From contig CBDCFV010000005.1 of the NCBI GenBank assembly GCA_965216425.1, forward strand, positions 248,001 to 312,000: a stretch of 64,000 bases of DNA, given 5' to 3'. Each line of letters starts with the position of its first letter. The stretch's first letter is position 1. The notes beneath the pieces are model-generated. The model did not search any database. It was given only the letters and a program-made list of their open reading frames with translations, and was not told the DNA's origin. The position numbers were made by a program, and so were the translations under genes. Source of the stretch: CBDCFV01 sp965216425. Its GTDB lineage: Bacteria > Chloroflexota > Dehalococcoidia > Lucifugimonadales > UBA3495. Of this stretch, positions 32,383-42,020 are shown one piece after another.

Positions 32383-33399
32383 TTGCCTACCCACGTGCTT
32401 CACGGTGACACCTACTTGGTGCATCAACGATTGGCCGGTTTGGAGGCGGACGCGGGAGCGGGGGACGTATTGGACGCTAGCCGCCACCGGTTGAACGGCG
32501 TCCAGACCAACCCTTCCGAGCTTCTATCCATCTGTAACGCCCTCCCATTCATGGACTCTCACCGGTTGGTGTTGGTGGAGGGCTTGTTGAGCAACTTCGA
32601 ACGCCGCGGTGGTCGGGGCCGCCGGGCCGGCGGCGATTCCTCATCCGGCAACTCGCTGGGAGGATGGGATGCGCTGGCGACGGCCGTTCCACAAATGCCG
32701 GACACGACGTTGTTGTTCTTCATCGACAGCCAAGTGTCCGACAACAACCCTTTACTTCGAGCGTTGCGTCCCGTTGTAGAGGTACACGTATTGGCCACCC
32801 CCACCGGAGAAGCTCTTGCTCGTTGGATCAAGGCAACGGTGGAAGACAAGGGTGCTGCCATCAGCCCGCCCGCCATCGGCGCTTTGACCGACATGGTTGG
32901 CAGCGACCTTTGGGCCTTGGACCGGGAACTGGAGAAGCTGTCCCTTTACGCTGGAGGTCAGCGTATCGAGGAAGGCCACGTCAACGAACTGGTGCACCAA
33001 GCCAGGGAAGCCAACGTGTTCAACGCCGTTGACGCGATGATAGAGGGCCGCCAAGGAGTAGCGTTGCAGTTGCTTCAGCGGTTGAGGGACGACGGCAGGG
33101 ATGCGTCCTACATCATCGCCATGATTGAAAGGCAACTCCGGTTGATGGCCTTGGCGCGATATTCCCTGGACAAGGGAGTCCAAATGCGGGACATGGCCGC
33201 CGTTCTTGGCGTCAACTCTCAGTTCGTCGTGCGGAAGACTGTGGAGCAGGCACGCCGCGACTCTTGGCAGAACATTGTCTGGCGTTACGACCGTTTGCTG
33301 GAAGCTGACCTAGCCATCAAGCAGGGGCGTTTGGAGCCTGACTTGGCCTTGGAATTGCTGGCAGTGGACCAAGCCTCCAGCGTCCGGAATCGAGCGTGA
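32383..33399 (+). CDS. holA: DNA polymerase III subunit delta
   Basis: The delta subunit of the clamp loader opens the sliding clamp. The 338 residues show the AAA+-like delta fold: VLHGDTYLVHQRLAGLEAD at the start, PFMDSHRLVLVEGLL, the central LARWIKATVEDKGAAISPPA and the C-terminal collar region IIAMIERQLRLMALARYSLD. The start is TTG with GGAGCGG about 13 nt upstream. It is the first housekeeping gene after the accessory island. Confidence 0.9.
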   Translation: MPTHVLHGDTYLVHQRLAGLEADAGAGDVLDASRHRLNGVQTNPSELLSICNALPFMDSHRLVLVEGLLSNFERRGGRGRRAGGDSSSGNSLGGWDALATAVPQMPDTTLLFFIDSQVSDNNPLLRALRPVVEVHVLATPTGEALARWIKATVEDKGAAISPPAIGALTDMVGSDLWALDRELEKLSLYAGGQRIEEGHVNELVHQAREANVFNAVDAMIEGRQGVALQLLQRLRDDGRDASYIIAMIERQLRLMALARYSLDKGVQMRDMAAVLGVNSQFVVRKTVEQARRDSWQNIVWRYDRLLEADLAIKQGRLEPDLALELLAVDQASSVRNRA

Positions 33400-33455
33400 C
33401 CTCGGTTGCCGGTTCAGTGAAGCCCCATGTCACAGAATAGCTGGAAGATAGACCC

Positions 33456-34337
33456 TTGGCTGCCCTGAAGAACCTGTTAGATCCATCCTTGCTTCGGGCT
33501 TGCTTGGCCGAAGTAATCGGCACCTATTTGATGGTCACTATTGGCACCGGTTCCGTGGCCGCGGCGGTGCTCACCGGCGCCCAAGCGGGAGTGTGGCAAG
33601 TGGCGGCCGTTTGGGGATTTGGCGTCACCATCGCTATCTACGTGACGGCGGCGGTTTCCGGCGCCCACCTCAACCCTGCCGTAAGCCTTGCCTTCGCAAT
33701 ATTCCGCCGGGCTTCGTTCCCATACACCCGGCTGGCGCCCTACTGGATATCCCAATTGGCGGGCGCAGTCCTTGCGGGGCTGACGGTTCTCTGGCTGTTC
33801 GGTCCCTTCATAGTGCGTTTTGAAACCGTCAACGGGCTGGTTCGAGGGGCGGCGGGCAGCCAGCATTCTGCAATGGTGTTCGGAGAGTACTTCCCTAACC
33901 CCGCTATGTTCGGCACCGGGCCGGAGACAGCGAGTTTAATCAGCCCCATGGGGGCGGCGCTGGTTGAAGGGTTCGGCACGGCGATACTCCTGCTGGTGAT
34001 ATTTGCGCTGGTGGACCACCGCAACTCCAGCCTGCCCACCAAGTATCTCGCGCCGTTTTTCATAGGGTTTACCGTGGCGGTGCTCATAAGCCTGTTCTCA
34101 CCGTTGACCCAAGCGGGATGGAACCCGGCGCGGGACTTCGGCCCGCGGCTGGTGGCGTTCTTCGCCGGTTGGGGGACTATCGCCATACCCGGACCGTCAT
34201 CGGGGTTCTGGGCCTACGTCGTGGGGCCACTCATTGGTGGACCAATAGGGGCCGGCATTTACGAGTTTCTGGTGCGTCCGGGGTTAAAGTCCAGAATCCT
34301 CGCCGGGTCCGAAAGCGGCAACGGCAATGGAGCCTAG
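33456..34337 (+). CDS. MIP family aquaglyceroporin
   Basis: A 293-residue channel with six predicted membrane helices and the two pore motifs HLNPAV (NPA 73-75) and GWNPARDFGP (NPA 223-225). The aspartate D227 after the second NPAR is the mark of glycerol facilitators rather than strict water channels, so glycerol or other small-polyol transport is likely. The start is TTG, 57 bp after holA. No glycerol kinase gene is nearby. Confidence 0.9.
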   Translation: MAALKNLLDPSLLRACLAEVIGTYLMVTIGTGSVAAAVLTGAQAGVWQVAAVWGFGVTIAIYVTAAVSGAHLNPAVSLAFAIFRRASFPYTRLAPYWISQLAGAVLAGLTVLWLFGPFIVRFETVNGLVRGAAGSQHSAMVFGEYFPNPAMFGTGPETASLISPMGAALVEGFGTAILLLVIFALVDHRNSSLPTKYLAPFFIGFTVAVLISLFSPLTQAGWNPARDFGPRLVAFFAGWGTIAIPGPSSGFWAYVVGPLIGGPIGAGIYEFLVRPGLKSRILAGSESGNGNGA

Positions 34338-34350
34338 CCGTCGATGCCCG

Positions 34351-35328
34351 TCAGGCCTCGCTGGAGACGGGATTGTAGCAAGCAACCCAGTGGTCCTCCC
34401 GAATTTCAGCCAACGTCGGCGCGTCTTCTACGCGGCATCTGGACAGCGCCTTGGGGCAACGGGGCAGGAAGGGGCATTCCTGTGGCAGGTCGGTCATATC
34501 CGGGGACACTCCGCGGAGTGTTTGAAGCCTTCTGCCGGCGTCGTCCAGACGCGGCAAAGTGTTCAACAGCGACCATGTGTATGGGTGCTGGGGCTCTTTG
34601 AACAAGGGCAATACTTGGGAAGTCTCCACCACGCTGCCTGCGTAGATAACCCCAACTTTATGGGCCATGTTGGCGACTATGCCCATGTCGTGGGTGATCA
34701 TCAAAATTGACGATCCCTGGTCCCGGCACAGCATCTTCAACCGCTCCAGGATTTCCGCTTGAAGGGTCACGTCCAAGCCGGACGTAGGCTCGTCGGCGAC
34801 CAACAGGCGCGGACGCAATACCAGAGCTATGGCCAGCATAACCCGTTGGCACATGCCGCCGCTCAGGCTGAACGGATATTGTCCCATAATGCGCTTGGGG
34901 TCCGGCAACCCCATTTCACGCAGCATGTCCTGGGCCATCTGATTGGCCACCCGTGGACGAATGTCCAAGTGGGCCAAGATGACCTCTTCCAACTGCGTAC
35001 CTACAAGCTGGACGGGGTTCAAGGCGGCTTGCGCGTCCTGGAACACCATCGAGATGTCCTTGCCGCGTATGCTCCGCATGTGGTCGGGGTGGGCCTTCAG
35101 CAGGTCTACGCCATCAAACATGACGCTGCCCTCGGACACCGTCGCATTGATGGGCAATAGTCCCATGATAGCCAAAGCCAGCGTACTCTTTCCGGCCCCG
35201 CTTTCGCCCACCATGCAGTAAATCTCGCCTTCCTGCTGGGAGAAGCTGACACCATTGAGGGCGTTTACCGCGCCGCCGGCGGTGCCGAACTTGACGTGTA
35301 AGTTTTCGACAACCAGAGTTTCAGCCAT
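34351..35328 (-). CDS. ABC transporter ATP-binding protein (OppD/DppD type)
   Basis: A 325-residue ATPase of the oligopeptide/dipeptide transport class. Walker A is GESGAGKS (41-48), the signature LSGGM (155-159), Walker B LLVADEP and the H-loop ITHD. The C-terminal oligopeptide-specific extension has the cysteine pattern CPFLPRCPKALSRCR. The ATG has GGGAGG 8 nt upstream. Normally it works with OppF, two permeases and a binding protein; none lies here, so it must pair with subunits coded elsewhere. It converges with the aquaglyceroporin gene, 13 bp apart. Confidence 0.92.
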   Translation of the reverse strand: MAETLVVENLHVKFGTAGGAVNALNGVSFSQQEGEIYCMVGESGAGKSTLALAIMGLLPINATVSEGSVMFDGVDLLKAHPDHMRSIRGKDISMVFQDAQAALNPVQLVGTQLEEVILAHLDIRPRVANQMAQDMLREMGLPDPKRIMGQYPFSLSGGMCQRVMLAIALVLRPRLLVADEPTSGLDVTLQAEILERLKMLCRDQGSSILMITHDMGIVANMAHKVGVIYAGSVVETSQVLPLFKEPQHPYTWSLLNTLPRLDDAGRRLQTLRGVSPDMTDLPQECPFLPRCPKALSRCRVEDAPTLAEIREDHWVACYNPVSSEA

Positions 35329-35412
35329 GTATGCGCCTCCCGAAGGTCAACCGGCGAGCGTTGTCAACGCGCCTTTCGCGGTGGATAAGCATTGTTACCA
35401 AAGCACTGACGA

Positions 35413-36090
35413 TCACCGGGGACTATTGGCGTTGTGATTTCCGTTGTGGAAGTTACGCATCCGCTCGGCGTGGAACCTGCCGGCTTTCAACTCACATACC
35501 AAGTCGTTCACATCGGTGATCCGCCGTTCGAAGCGAGTCGCCGCCGTCCCCAATTGCTCCACACGATGGGCGTCGCTGCCGCCTGTCATCCTGGCCCCAA
35601 TCAGGCCGCTCAAGTCATGCGAGAAGAGATTTTGCACTTCGCTGCCGCGGCCGTTCATCCCCTCAATGGCGTCGCAATGTTGGAAGAACTCGTCCTTGCT
35701 GGCTGTTTCAAGCATGTGCTGACGCACTTCAGGCTTTCGGCCGGGGTCTTCCAAAAAGCGCCGGCGATAGGGATGAGCGGCTATCATCGCGCCGTTACGT
35801 TGCCGGACTGAGTCCAGCAGGAAGTGCGGTTTGTGCAAACCGAACACGTAACGCTGCAAGCCAAACACTATAACATGTCCGGTATCCGTGTTGATTTCGC
35901 AACCTGGCAGCACAAGCAGACCGTGCCTGCGGGACAACCTGCGGACTTCCTCGTCCGGCCAAAAGGCATCGTGCTCGGTGAGGCAAACCCCGTCCAACCC
36001 GGCGGCCTTGGCTCTATCCAGCAGGTCGTCCACCTCCACGAAACTATCGTCGGACTTGGGGTAACTGTGGGTGTGGAGATCAATCAACAA
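35413..36090 (-). CDS. PHP domain metal-dependent phosphoesterase
   Basis: A 225-residue PHP-fold protein. Metal ligands are visible as HTH at residues 6-8, CLTEHDAFW, PGCEINTDTGHVI, MIAAHPYRR and the C-terminal GGSDAHRVEQLG. Stand-alone PHP proteins hydrolyse phosphoester bonds, for example in nucleotides or histidinol phosphate; the substrate is not predictable here. The start is TTG. It lies 84 bp upstream of the ABC gene. Confidence 0.88.
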   Translation of the reverse strand: MLIDLHTHSYPKSDDSFVEVDDLLDRAKAAGLDGVCLTEHDAFWPDEEVRRLSRRHGLLVLPGCEINTDTGHVIVFGLQRYVFGLHKPHFLLDSVRQRNGAMIAAHPYRRRFLEDPGRKPEVRQHMLETASKDEFFQHCDAIEGMNGRGSEVQNLFSHDLSGLIGARMTGGSDAHRVEQLGTAATRFERRITDVNDLVCELKAGRFHAERMRNFHNGNHNANSPR

Positions 36091-36225
36091 GAAGGAAACG
36101 CCCTGATTCTATGTGGCTCCAATAATAGCAAAGCGTCTCTTCAAAGGGAAATCGCAGGGTGACCGTAGCCCTGATAGTCCAATTCCCCCCGATACCTGCG
36201 CAAGGCATGTTCCAAGGGCCCGCCG

Positions 36226-36768
36226 TTATCGCTGGCGTCGGAACAGCCTCCACACGGGAATAGTAAATCCGGGAAGCAGGTCGCCGCCGTCAAGAATGTC
36301 GTCCTCGTACAGCATCTCTGGCGGAACTCCTGGTCGGTACCTGGTTACAGTCACACACTCCGGGTCAATGATCCATACTTCCCGCGAGCCGTAACTTAGC
36401 CACATCAACGCCTTATCTTCCAACGCAGCATAGGAGTTGCTGGGCGACTTGACCTCGACGGCAAGGTTGGGGTAGCCTCTCGTGCCTGCTGGTACTCGTC
36501 CCGGCGCAATCCAAGCCACGTCAGGGGCGCGCACTGTGTCGGGGTTGCGCTCTAGCCTATGTCCCGGGTCCCCTGATATTACGGTTCCGTAATCGTTGGC
36601 ATCCGAATAGTTGGATAGGGCTGTTGCAGTGCGGCTTTCAACTTCGCCGTGCGTATATCCTGGAGCGACTTTCTCACTCAACACGCCATGGATTAACTCG
36701 TGCCATTTGCCGTCGCCGGGCATCATAAGCAACTCGTCGCCGGTAATCAGCCTGTGCTTGGTAATCAT
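36226..36768 (-). CDS. Uma2 family (DUF820) putative endonuclease
   Basis: A protein of about 180 residues of the same PD-(D/E)XK family as at 25629, but from another subgroup. It has MITKHRLITGDELLMMPGDG, ELIHGVLSEKVAPGYTHGEV, the Asp of RAPDVAWIAPG and the complete ExK of LAVEVKSPSNSYAALEDKA, then SREVWIIDPE. The ATG at 36768 is preferred over one five codons upstream. It is a single gene without visible partner. Function of the family is unsettled. Confidence 0.88.
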   Translation of the reverse strand: MITKHRLITGDELLMMPGDGKWHELIHGVLSEKVAPGYTHGEVESRTATALSNYSDANDYGTVISGDPGHRLERNPDTVRAPDVAWIAPGRVPAGTRGYPNLAVEVKSPSNSYAALEDKALMWLSYGSREVWIIDPECVTVTRYRPGVPPEMLYEDDILDGGDLLPGFTIPVWRLFRRQR

Positions 36769-36850
36769 CTTGCAGCACCGCAACCGTATGGGTGTATCAT
36801 CGCTGGCCGAATTGTAACACGCGGATTGCCACCTGCACCGGTAAGTGAGA

Positions 36851-39076
36851 CTAGCGGGGCATCACCAGCCCCTCGTCTTCCAAGTGTTCCAATACTTGTT
36901 CGGCCCGTTGCTTTCCAATTTTCAGGCGACGCTCCAGGACCGAGGCGGTGAGACGGGGACTTCTGAGCGCAATTTCCCTCGCTTGGTCCAACATTCGCTC
37001 GTTGAGTTCCCCGCCCTCGTCCTCTTCATCCTCGTCGTCTTCCAACAGAATCTCGGGCAACGGCCCGCCTTCCTGGGTCTTCCAAAAGTTGACCAGCTTG
37101 TCAATTTCCTCGTCGTAGACCAGCGTGCCCTGCACCCTGCGGGGCTTGGGAGAATCCGAGTTCAGGAGCAGCATGTCGCCCTTACCCAACAACCTCTCCG
37201 CACCAACCATGTCCAGGATCACCCTAGAGTCGACCTGGGAAGCCACGGCGAAAGCTACGCGCGCCGGAACGTTCGCCTTGAGAAGGCCGGTGACCACGTT
37301 TACCGAAGGGCGTTGAGTGGCCAGCACCAAGTGAATTCCTGCAGCCCGCCCGAGTTGGGCAAGCCTGACCAAATTCTGCTCGATTTCGAATCCGCCGGAC
37401 ATCATCAAGTCGGCCAACTCGTCAACTATCAGCAGCAGAAACGGCATGGGCTCTTCTGCTTGGGCGTTATAGCCGCTGATGTTCCGCACCCCGCTCTCTT
37501 CCATCTGCTTGTAACGCCGGAGCATTTCCTTCATCAAGCCCTGGAGGGCGGGGTTGACCTTTTCCACGTCGACGATTACCGGCATGACCAAGTGCGGAAT
37601 GCCGTTGAAGGGCGTAAGTTCCACACGCTTGGGATCGACCATGAGCATACGCAGTTGGTCCGGCGGCTTGGTCAAGAGCAAGGACGCAACCACTGAATTT
37701 GTGCAAACGCTTTTGCCGCTGCCGGTTGCGCCGGCAATCAGCATGTGGGGCAGGGTAGACAGGTCTACCACCGAGGCGTTGCCGCCGCTGTCTTTGCCCA
37801 TCGCCACGGGCAGTCCGCCCTTGGTGACGATTTTTTGAAACTCTGGCGACTCCATGACCTCCCGGAGGTGCACTTTACCCGGCGAAGGCGCAGGCACTTC
37901 CAAGCCCACCAATGCCTCTCCAGGCACGGGGGCCTCGATGCGCAAATAGGGCGTCTTGAGGGCCAACGCGAGATCTTTCTCCCGGGTCAGAATACTCTGG
38001 ACCTTGACCCGGCTTTCAACCCTGCCTTGGTTTGCGTCGTCTTTGCCGCCTTCCCCTCTTTTGGGTATCCAGCCGGGAACCAAGCCGAATTGAATTATCC
38101 TCGGCCCTGCCTTAATGTCCTTGACCGCTACCGCTACGCCATGTTCCGCCAGAGTAGTCTCGATATGGCGGGCCATCTCTTCCAGTGGACCCATGGGTTG
38201 CTCGTGGTATTCGGCAGGGGCCAAGCAGTCTATGGAGGGCAGGGACCATTTAGAACCGCGTACTTTGACGGGAACCGCTTCCGCTGAATGTCCATTCGCG
38301 GCGGCTTCACCCTCCATTGGAAGATCGGGTGGCTCAACTTGGTCCAGGCCAGGCCAGGCCAGGGATTCCGCGCCGCCGTCTGGTCCGTCCCCTTCGGTTA
38401 CACTGCCACTTCGCCCTTTGACTGTGCTGGACCTGAAGGAAAACACGCGGCGGATTCCGCGGGCCATTCGGGAGTGATATTCGGCTGTGGAGACGTGCTT
38501 GATAAACCGGACCAGGTAGTAGCTCGCGAAATAGCTGAACACGTACAGGTAGAAGGCCCCGCGCTTGACCGCTACCAAGAAAGTTCGCAGTCCCTTGTAG
38601 TAGACGACGCCAAAACGCTTGGGATGGAGCAGCAGCGGTGTAAGGACGACTATGCCGCCCAGTTTAAAGGCTGCCAGAGTCAAGGAATCGCCTGCGATGA
38701 GAGCACCCCAGCTGCCACTGAGCCCGGTGCTGGACCAAATGCTGTCGCCGACGCCAAAGAATGACAGCGCGCCAACGGCCACGACGACTGCTATGGCCGC
38801 GACAACCCATTGCCGCCAATGCCGGGCCAAAGACAGGGGGTGGTACCGCAAGGTGACCAGAGCGGCACCGGCCCACAAACCCACCGGAATCATCCCATAG
38901 GCGAGGGCATCTACGGCGGCCTCCCGAATTCCGGGATAGAGCGTAATGGACAAGCCAACGCCCAACAGAATGATTAACACTACCAGCGCGTCAATGGCAA
39001 CGCTGGGCCTAGCTTTAAAAAGGTCCTTTATTGAAGGTGGTGAAGCGCCTTTGCGTCCAACCGCGGAACCTGCCAT
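36851..39076 (-). CDS. ftsK: DNA translocase FtsK/SpoIIIE
   Basis: A 741-residue septal DNA pump. The N-terminal 190 residues hold about four membrane helices; the linker is short and acidic; the motor has Walker A GATGSGKSVCTNS (about residue 450) and Walker B LLLIVDELADLM; the last 65 residues form the winged-helix gamma domain (SPRLTASVLERRLKIGKQRA) that reads polar DNA sequences. It is shorter than the E. coli protein because of the linker. It is the last gene of udg-rnj-ftsK; GGGAGGG precedes the ATG. Confidence 0.96.
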   Translation of the reverse strand: MAGSAVGRKGASPPSIKDLFKARPSVAIDALVVLIILLGVGLSITLYPGIREAAVDALAYGMIPVGLWAGAALVTLRYHPLSLARHWRQWVVAAIAVVVAVGALSFFGVGDSIWSSTGLSGSWGALIAGDSLTLAAFKLGGIVVLTPLLLHPKRFGVVYYKGLRTFLVAVKRGAFYLYVFSYFASYYLVRFIKHVSTAEYHSRMARGIRRVFSFRSSTVKGRSGSVTEGDGPDGGAESLAWPGLDQVEPPDLPMEGEAAANGHSAEAVPVKVRGSKWSLPSIDCLAPAEYHEQPMGPLEEMARHIETTLAEHGVAVAVKDIKAGPRIIQFGLVPGWIPKRGEGGKDDANQGRVESRVKVQSILTREKDLALALKTPYLRIEAPVPGEALVGLEVPAPSPGKVHLREVMESPEFQKIVTKGGLPVAMGKDSGGNASVVDLSTLPHMLIAGATGSGKSVCTNSVVASLLLTKPPDQLRMLMVDPKRVELTPFNGIPHLVMPVIVDVEKVNPALQGLMKEMLRRYKQMEESGVRNISGYNAQAEEPMPFLLLIVDELADLMMSGGFEIEQNLVRLAQLGRAAGIHLVLATQRPSVNVVTGLLKANVPARVAFAVASQVDSRVILDMVGAERLLGKGDMLLLNSDSPKPRRVQGTLVYDEEIDKLVNFWKTQEGGPLPEILLEDDEDEEDEGGELNERMLDQAREIALRSPRLTASVLERRLKIGKQRAEQVLEHLEDEGLVMPR

Positions 39077-39125
39077 CGAGCCCTCCCATTCGACCGCAAA
39101 TTACTATCGGCGGCCGGGAAGACAA

Positions 39126-40793
39126 CTACACTTCCAAGACCACCGATATTATCATAGGCCGTCTGCGAGTTTGGCTAGAAAGGAACTCGCGGGCGGTTTC
39201 GCGCAATTTGGTTTTCAAAAGTTCGGTCTGGCCGGGCGGGTCGTCACTTTCCGCCAGGACCTTGGACAACGTGGATGCCAACTCTTCGAACAGGTGCTCC
39301 GTTTCGGTGGACTCCATAAACCCGCTGGCCACCGCTTTGGGAAGCCCCACTGGCTGGCCAGTGTATTTGTCGGTTGACACTACCACGACGACAACCCCGT
39401 CCTTGGACAGGACGCGGCGCTGGCTGAGGACCTGGCTGCGTTGATCGCGGGTGCTCAACCCGTCTATGTATATGGGTCCGACGGGTATCTTCTCTGACAC
39501 GGCGGCCCCATCGGAGGATAGCTGCAATACGTCGCCATCTTCCAGGACGAAAATGCCCGACTTCGCCACTCCCAAGTCCCAAGCCAACTGTGCATGGGCC
39601 CTCAAGTGCCTGTACTCCCCGTGCACCGGGACGAAATAACGTGGGCGCACCAGATTAAGGACCATCTTCAATTCTTCCTGGCTGGCGTGGCCGTGAACGT
39701 GTACCGTTGCGATGCGGTCATACAGCACGTTCGCTCCCTGCCGCAGCAAGTTGTCGATGGTGCGGCTGACCCCAAGTTCATTGCCCGGTATGGGCGTGGC
39801 GGAGATGATGACCGTGTCGCCTTCCAGGACGTGTACGTCCCTATGGTCGCGGTTTGCTATCCGCACCAACGCCGACGTGGGCTCGCCCTGGCTGCCGGTG
39901 GTGAGCAGTACAACCTGGTCCGCAGGCAAATGCCGGATCTCTCCAAGAGGCATCAACGTTCTCGGCGGTACGGACAGGTAACCCATGTCCATAGCGACAT
40001 TCACGTTATCCACCATACTGCGGCCTACAATACCGACTTTGCGTCCGTACTTTACGGCGGCGTCGATCACCTGCTGCACGCGGGATATCAAGGATGCGAA
40101 GGTGGCCACCATTACCCGCCCCGGCGCCTCACGGATAGCCCCGTCCAACGCCTCTCCCACTACACGCTCCGAGGGTGTATAACCCGCCATCTCCGCGTAA
40201 GTAGAATCGGAGAGCAAAAGCAGCACTCCTGACGAGCCATAACGCGCCAGCGACGCCAAATCTATTGTCTGCCCGTCCACGGGGGTATGGTCTATCTTGA
40301 AGTCGCCGGTGTGGATGACAACGCCGTGGGGAGTCTCGATGGCGATTCCCATGGCGTCGGGTATGCTGTGACACACACGGAACCACGTTGCTTTGAAGTG
40401 CTTGCCTATTTGATAGCCAATGCCGGGTTCTATGGCCTCCAGAGTGGCATCCCTGACAACCCGCCGTTGGCGCACTTTCACGGAAAGCAGACCATGCGCC
40501 AGCCTTGGCGCATATACAGGCACGTTCAACCGGGGCAGTACGAAGGGCAAAGCACCGATGTGGTCTTCGTGCCCGTGGGTGATGAGGATGGCTTTCACCC
40601 GGTCCGCCCGTTCCACCAAGTAGGAGATGTCGGGAATGATCAGGTCTACTCCGAGCATGTCCTCTTCAGGAAACTGGACCCCGCAATCGACGATGACGAT
40701 TTCGTCGTCGTACTCCAGGGCCAGCATGTTCTTGCCTATCTCGCCCAGTCCACCCAGAGGTATGACCCGTAAAGGGATGTTAGGTCCCGTCAA
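39126..40793 (-). CDS. rnj: Ribonuclease J
   Basis: A beta-CASP metallo-beta-lactamase nuclease with 5'-3' exo- and endonuclease activity in RNA decay and rRNA maturation. The 555 residues include IPLGGLGEIGKNM, the zinc motif HGHEDH (73-78), the beta-CASP segment with TTGSQGEPTSAL, and VHVHGHASQEEL with PVHGEYRHLRAHA. The start is TTG, 5 bp after the uracil-DNA glycosylase stop. No rnjB paralogue is seen in the window. Confidence 0.96.
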   Translation of the reverse strand: MTGPNIPLRVIPLGGLGEIGKNMLALEYDDEIVIVDCGVQFPEEDMLGVDLIIPDISYLVERADRVKAILITHGHEDHIGALPFVLPRLNVPVYAPRLAHGLLSVKVRQRRVVRDATLEAIEPGIGYQIGKHFKATWFRVCHSIPDAMGIAIETPHGVVIHTGDFKIDHTPVDGQTIDLASLARYGSSGVLLLLSDSTYAEMAGYTPSERVVGEALDGAIREAPGRVMVATFASLISRVQQVIDAAVKYGRKVGIVGRSMVDNVNVAMDMGYLSVPPRTLMPLGEIRHLPADQVVLLTTGSQGEPTSALVRIANRDHRDVHVLEGDTVIISATPIPGNELGVSRTIDNLLRQGANVLYDRIATVHVHGHASQEELKMVLNLVRPRYFVPVHGEYRHLRAHAQLAWDLGVAKSGIFVLEDGDVLQLSSDGAAVSEKIPVGPIYIDGLSTRDQRSQVLSQRRVLSKDGVVVVVVSTDKYTGQPVGLPKAVASGFMESTETEHLFEELASTLSKVLAESDDPPGQTELLKTKLRETAREFLSSQTRRRPMIISVVLEV

Positions 40794-40798
40794 TTTCG

Positions 40799-41419
40799 TT
40801 ACTCGAACATGTTGAGTTGTTGAGGTGGCGGTTCCAGTGTAAGCGTGGGAGTCTCCGGCACGCCCGAATTGCGAATATCTGCCAACACGGCGGGAATCCC
40901 CTTGAAGTCTTCGACGATTCCGGGCCGGAATTCCTGCCGGTGCAGTCCCGCCGCGGGGTGCATTATGGGATAGATAGCCCGCCCGTCCTTCCGGCGGACT
41001 TTCCCTCTGACCCGGCTTACGCTTTCACCGGGGAAAAACCTGGCCAGGGAAAAACGTCCCAAGGTTACGATCAACGCCGGGTCCACGAGTTCGATCTGGC
41101 GCTCCAAGTACTTGTTGCAGGCTGAAACCTCAGCGGGCAATGGGTCCCTGTTCTGGGGAGGCCGGCATTTGACCATGTTGGCGATGAAGACTTGCTCCCG
41201 CGTCAAGCCAATCGAACTCAAGAGGTCGTCCAGAAACTCCCCTGCCGCTCCAACGAAGGGCCTGCCCAGCCGGTCCTCATGGTAACCTGGGCCCTCCCCA
41301 ATGAACATAATCTCCGCGTCAGGGGCGCCTTCACCCGGGACTGCATTGGTACGCCCCCGGCCCAACGGGCAGTCCTGGCATTCCCCGACTAACCGGGCGA
41401 CTTCTTCCACGCTATCCAT
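40799..41419 (-). CDS. Uracil-DNA glycosylase, family 4
   Basis: It removes uracil from DNA. Family 4 enzymes carry a [4Fe-4S] cluster; the ligands are visible in CQDCPLGRGRTNAVPGEG and in MVKCRPPQNRDP plus a later Cys (SACNKYL). The catalytic motif is GEGPGYHEDRLGRPFVG and the second IYPIMHPAAGL. The ATG at 41419 has AGGAGG 10 nt upstream; a longer version only adds a low-quality leader. It opens the udg-rnj-ftsK operon. Confidence 0.93.
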   Translation of the reverse strand: MDSVEEVARLVGECQDCPLGRGRTNAVPGEGAPDAEIMFIGEGPGYHEDRLGRPFVGAAGEFLDDLLSSIGLTREQVFIANMVKCRPPQNRDPLPAEVSACNKYLERQIELVDPALIVTLGRFSLARFFPGESVSRVRGKVRRKDGRAIYPIMHPAAGLHRQEFRPGIVEDFKGIPAVLADIRNSGVPETPTLTLEPPPQQLNMFE

Positions 41420-41456
41420 AAGGCTGGAACCTCCTGGGCAGGTTAATAAAGCCACC

Positions 41457-41627
41457 GTGACATTGAGCGCAATTGTTTATCCACACGATGATTGGCTTGT
41501 TGACAGGCGCATTGCAGAAATATCAGGAGGTCGGCTCTTGCCAGAGGGCGTCTCAAGCAAAACTGAAGATGACTTCGTCATCTCCATCAGGCGAGAACTC
41601 ACGAATCAAGGGGAGCAAGCATCGTGA
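41457..41627 (+). CDS. Short frame of unknown status
   Basis: A GTG-started frame of 56 codons (VTLSAIVYPHDDWLVDRR...) in the 330-bp gap upstream of udg. It reads like globular protein, but it has no clear ribosome-binding site. It may be a remnant of a small TA-type or regulatory gene; no family is recognised. Confidence 0.25.
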   Translation: MTLSAIVYPHDDWLVDRRIAEISGGRLLPEGVSSKTEDDFVISIRRELTNQGEQAS

Positions 41628-41746
41628 GGAAAGGTATCCTCCCTAACCATGTCCCACCCTGTATCGGAAGCCGTTAGCCCGCAAAGGTCTCATGGCAGCC
41701 GACACCGGTGTAACACTACGGCCAGACAGTCCCATGCCGGCCTGGC

Positions 41747-42007
41747 CTATTCGTCTTCGATGCCCTGCTGCCTCAAGTAATCAACGGCGTCCTTAATAGT
41801 TGCGATATTACCGGCTTCGTCGTCCGATATCTCCAGCGTCTTGTCGTCGGTTGAAAACTCTTCCTCGAAGGCCATTATCAACTCAACGAGGTCCAACGAG
41901 TCCGCTCCGAGATTTTCCACGAAGTTCGACGTTTCGCCTACATCCGCCTCATCAGCACCGAGCTTGTCTACTACTATGGTCTTTACACGTTCAAAAATGG
42001 TCGCCAA
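41747..42007 (-). CDS. acpP: Acyl carrier protein
   Basis: The fatty-acid carrier; the phosphopantetheine serine lies in LGADSLDLVELIMAFEEEF (S37 with the chosen start). The TTG start at 42007 gives the typical N-terminus of ACPs (ATIFERVKTIVVDKLGADE) and has AGGAGAG upstream; a TTG at 42037 would overlap nusB. With 86 residues it is slightly longer than usual, with an acidic C-terminus. It follows nusB by 13 bp and fabD is the next gene up. Confidence 0.95.
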   Translation of the reverse strand: MATIFERVKTIVVDKLGADEADVGETSNFVENLGADSLDLVELIMAFEEEFSTDDKTLEISDDEAGNIATIKDAVDYLRQQGIEDE

Positions 42008-42020
42008 AGGGTCATCTCTC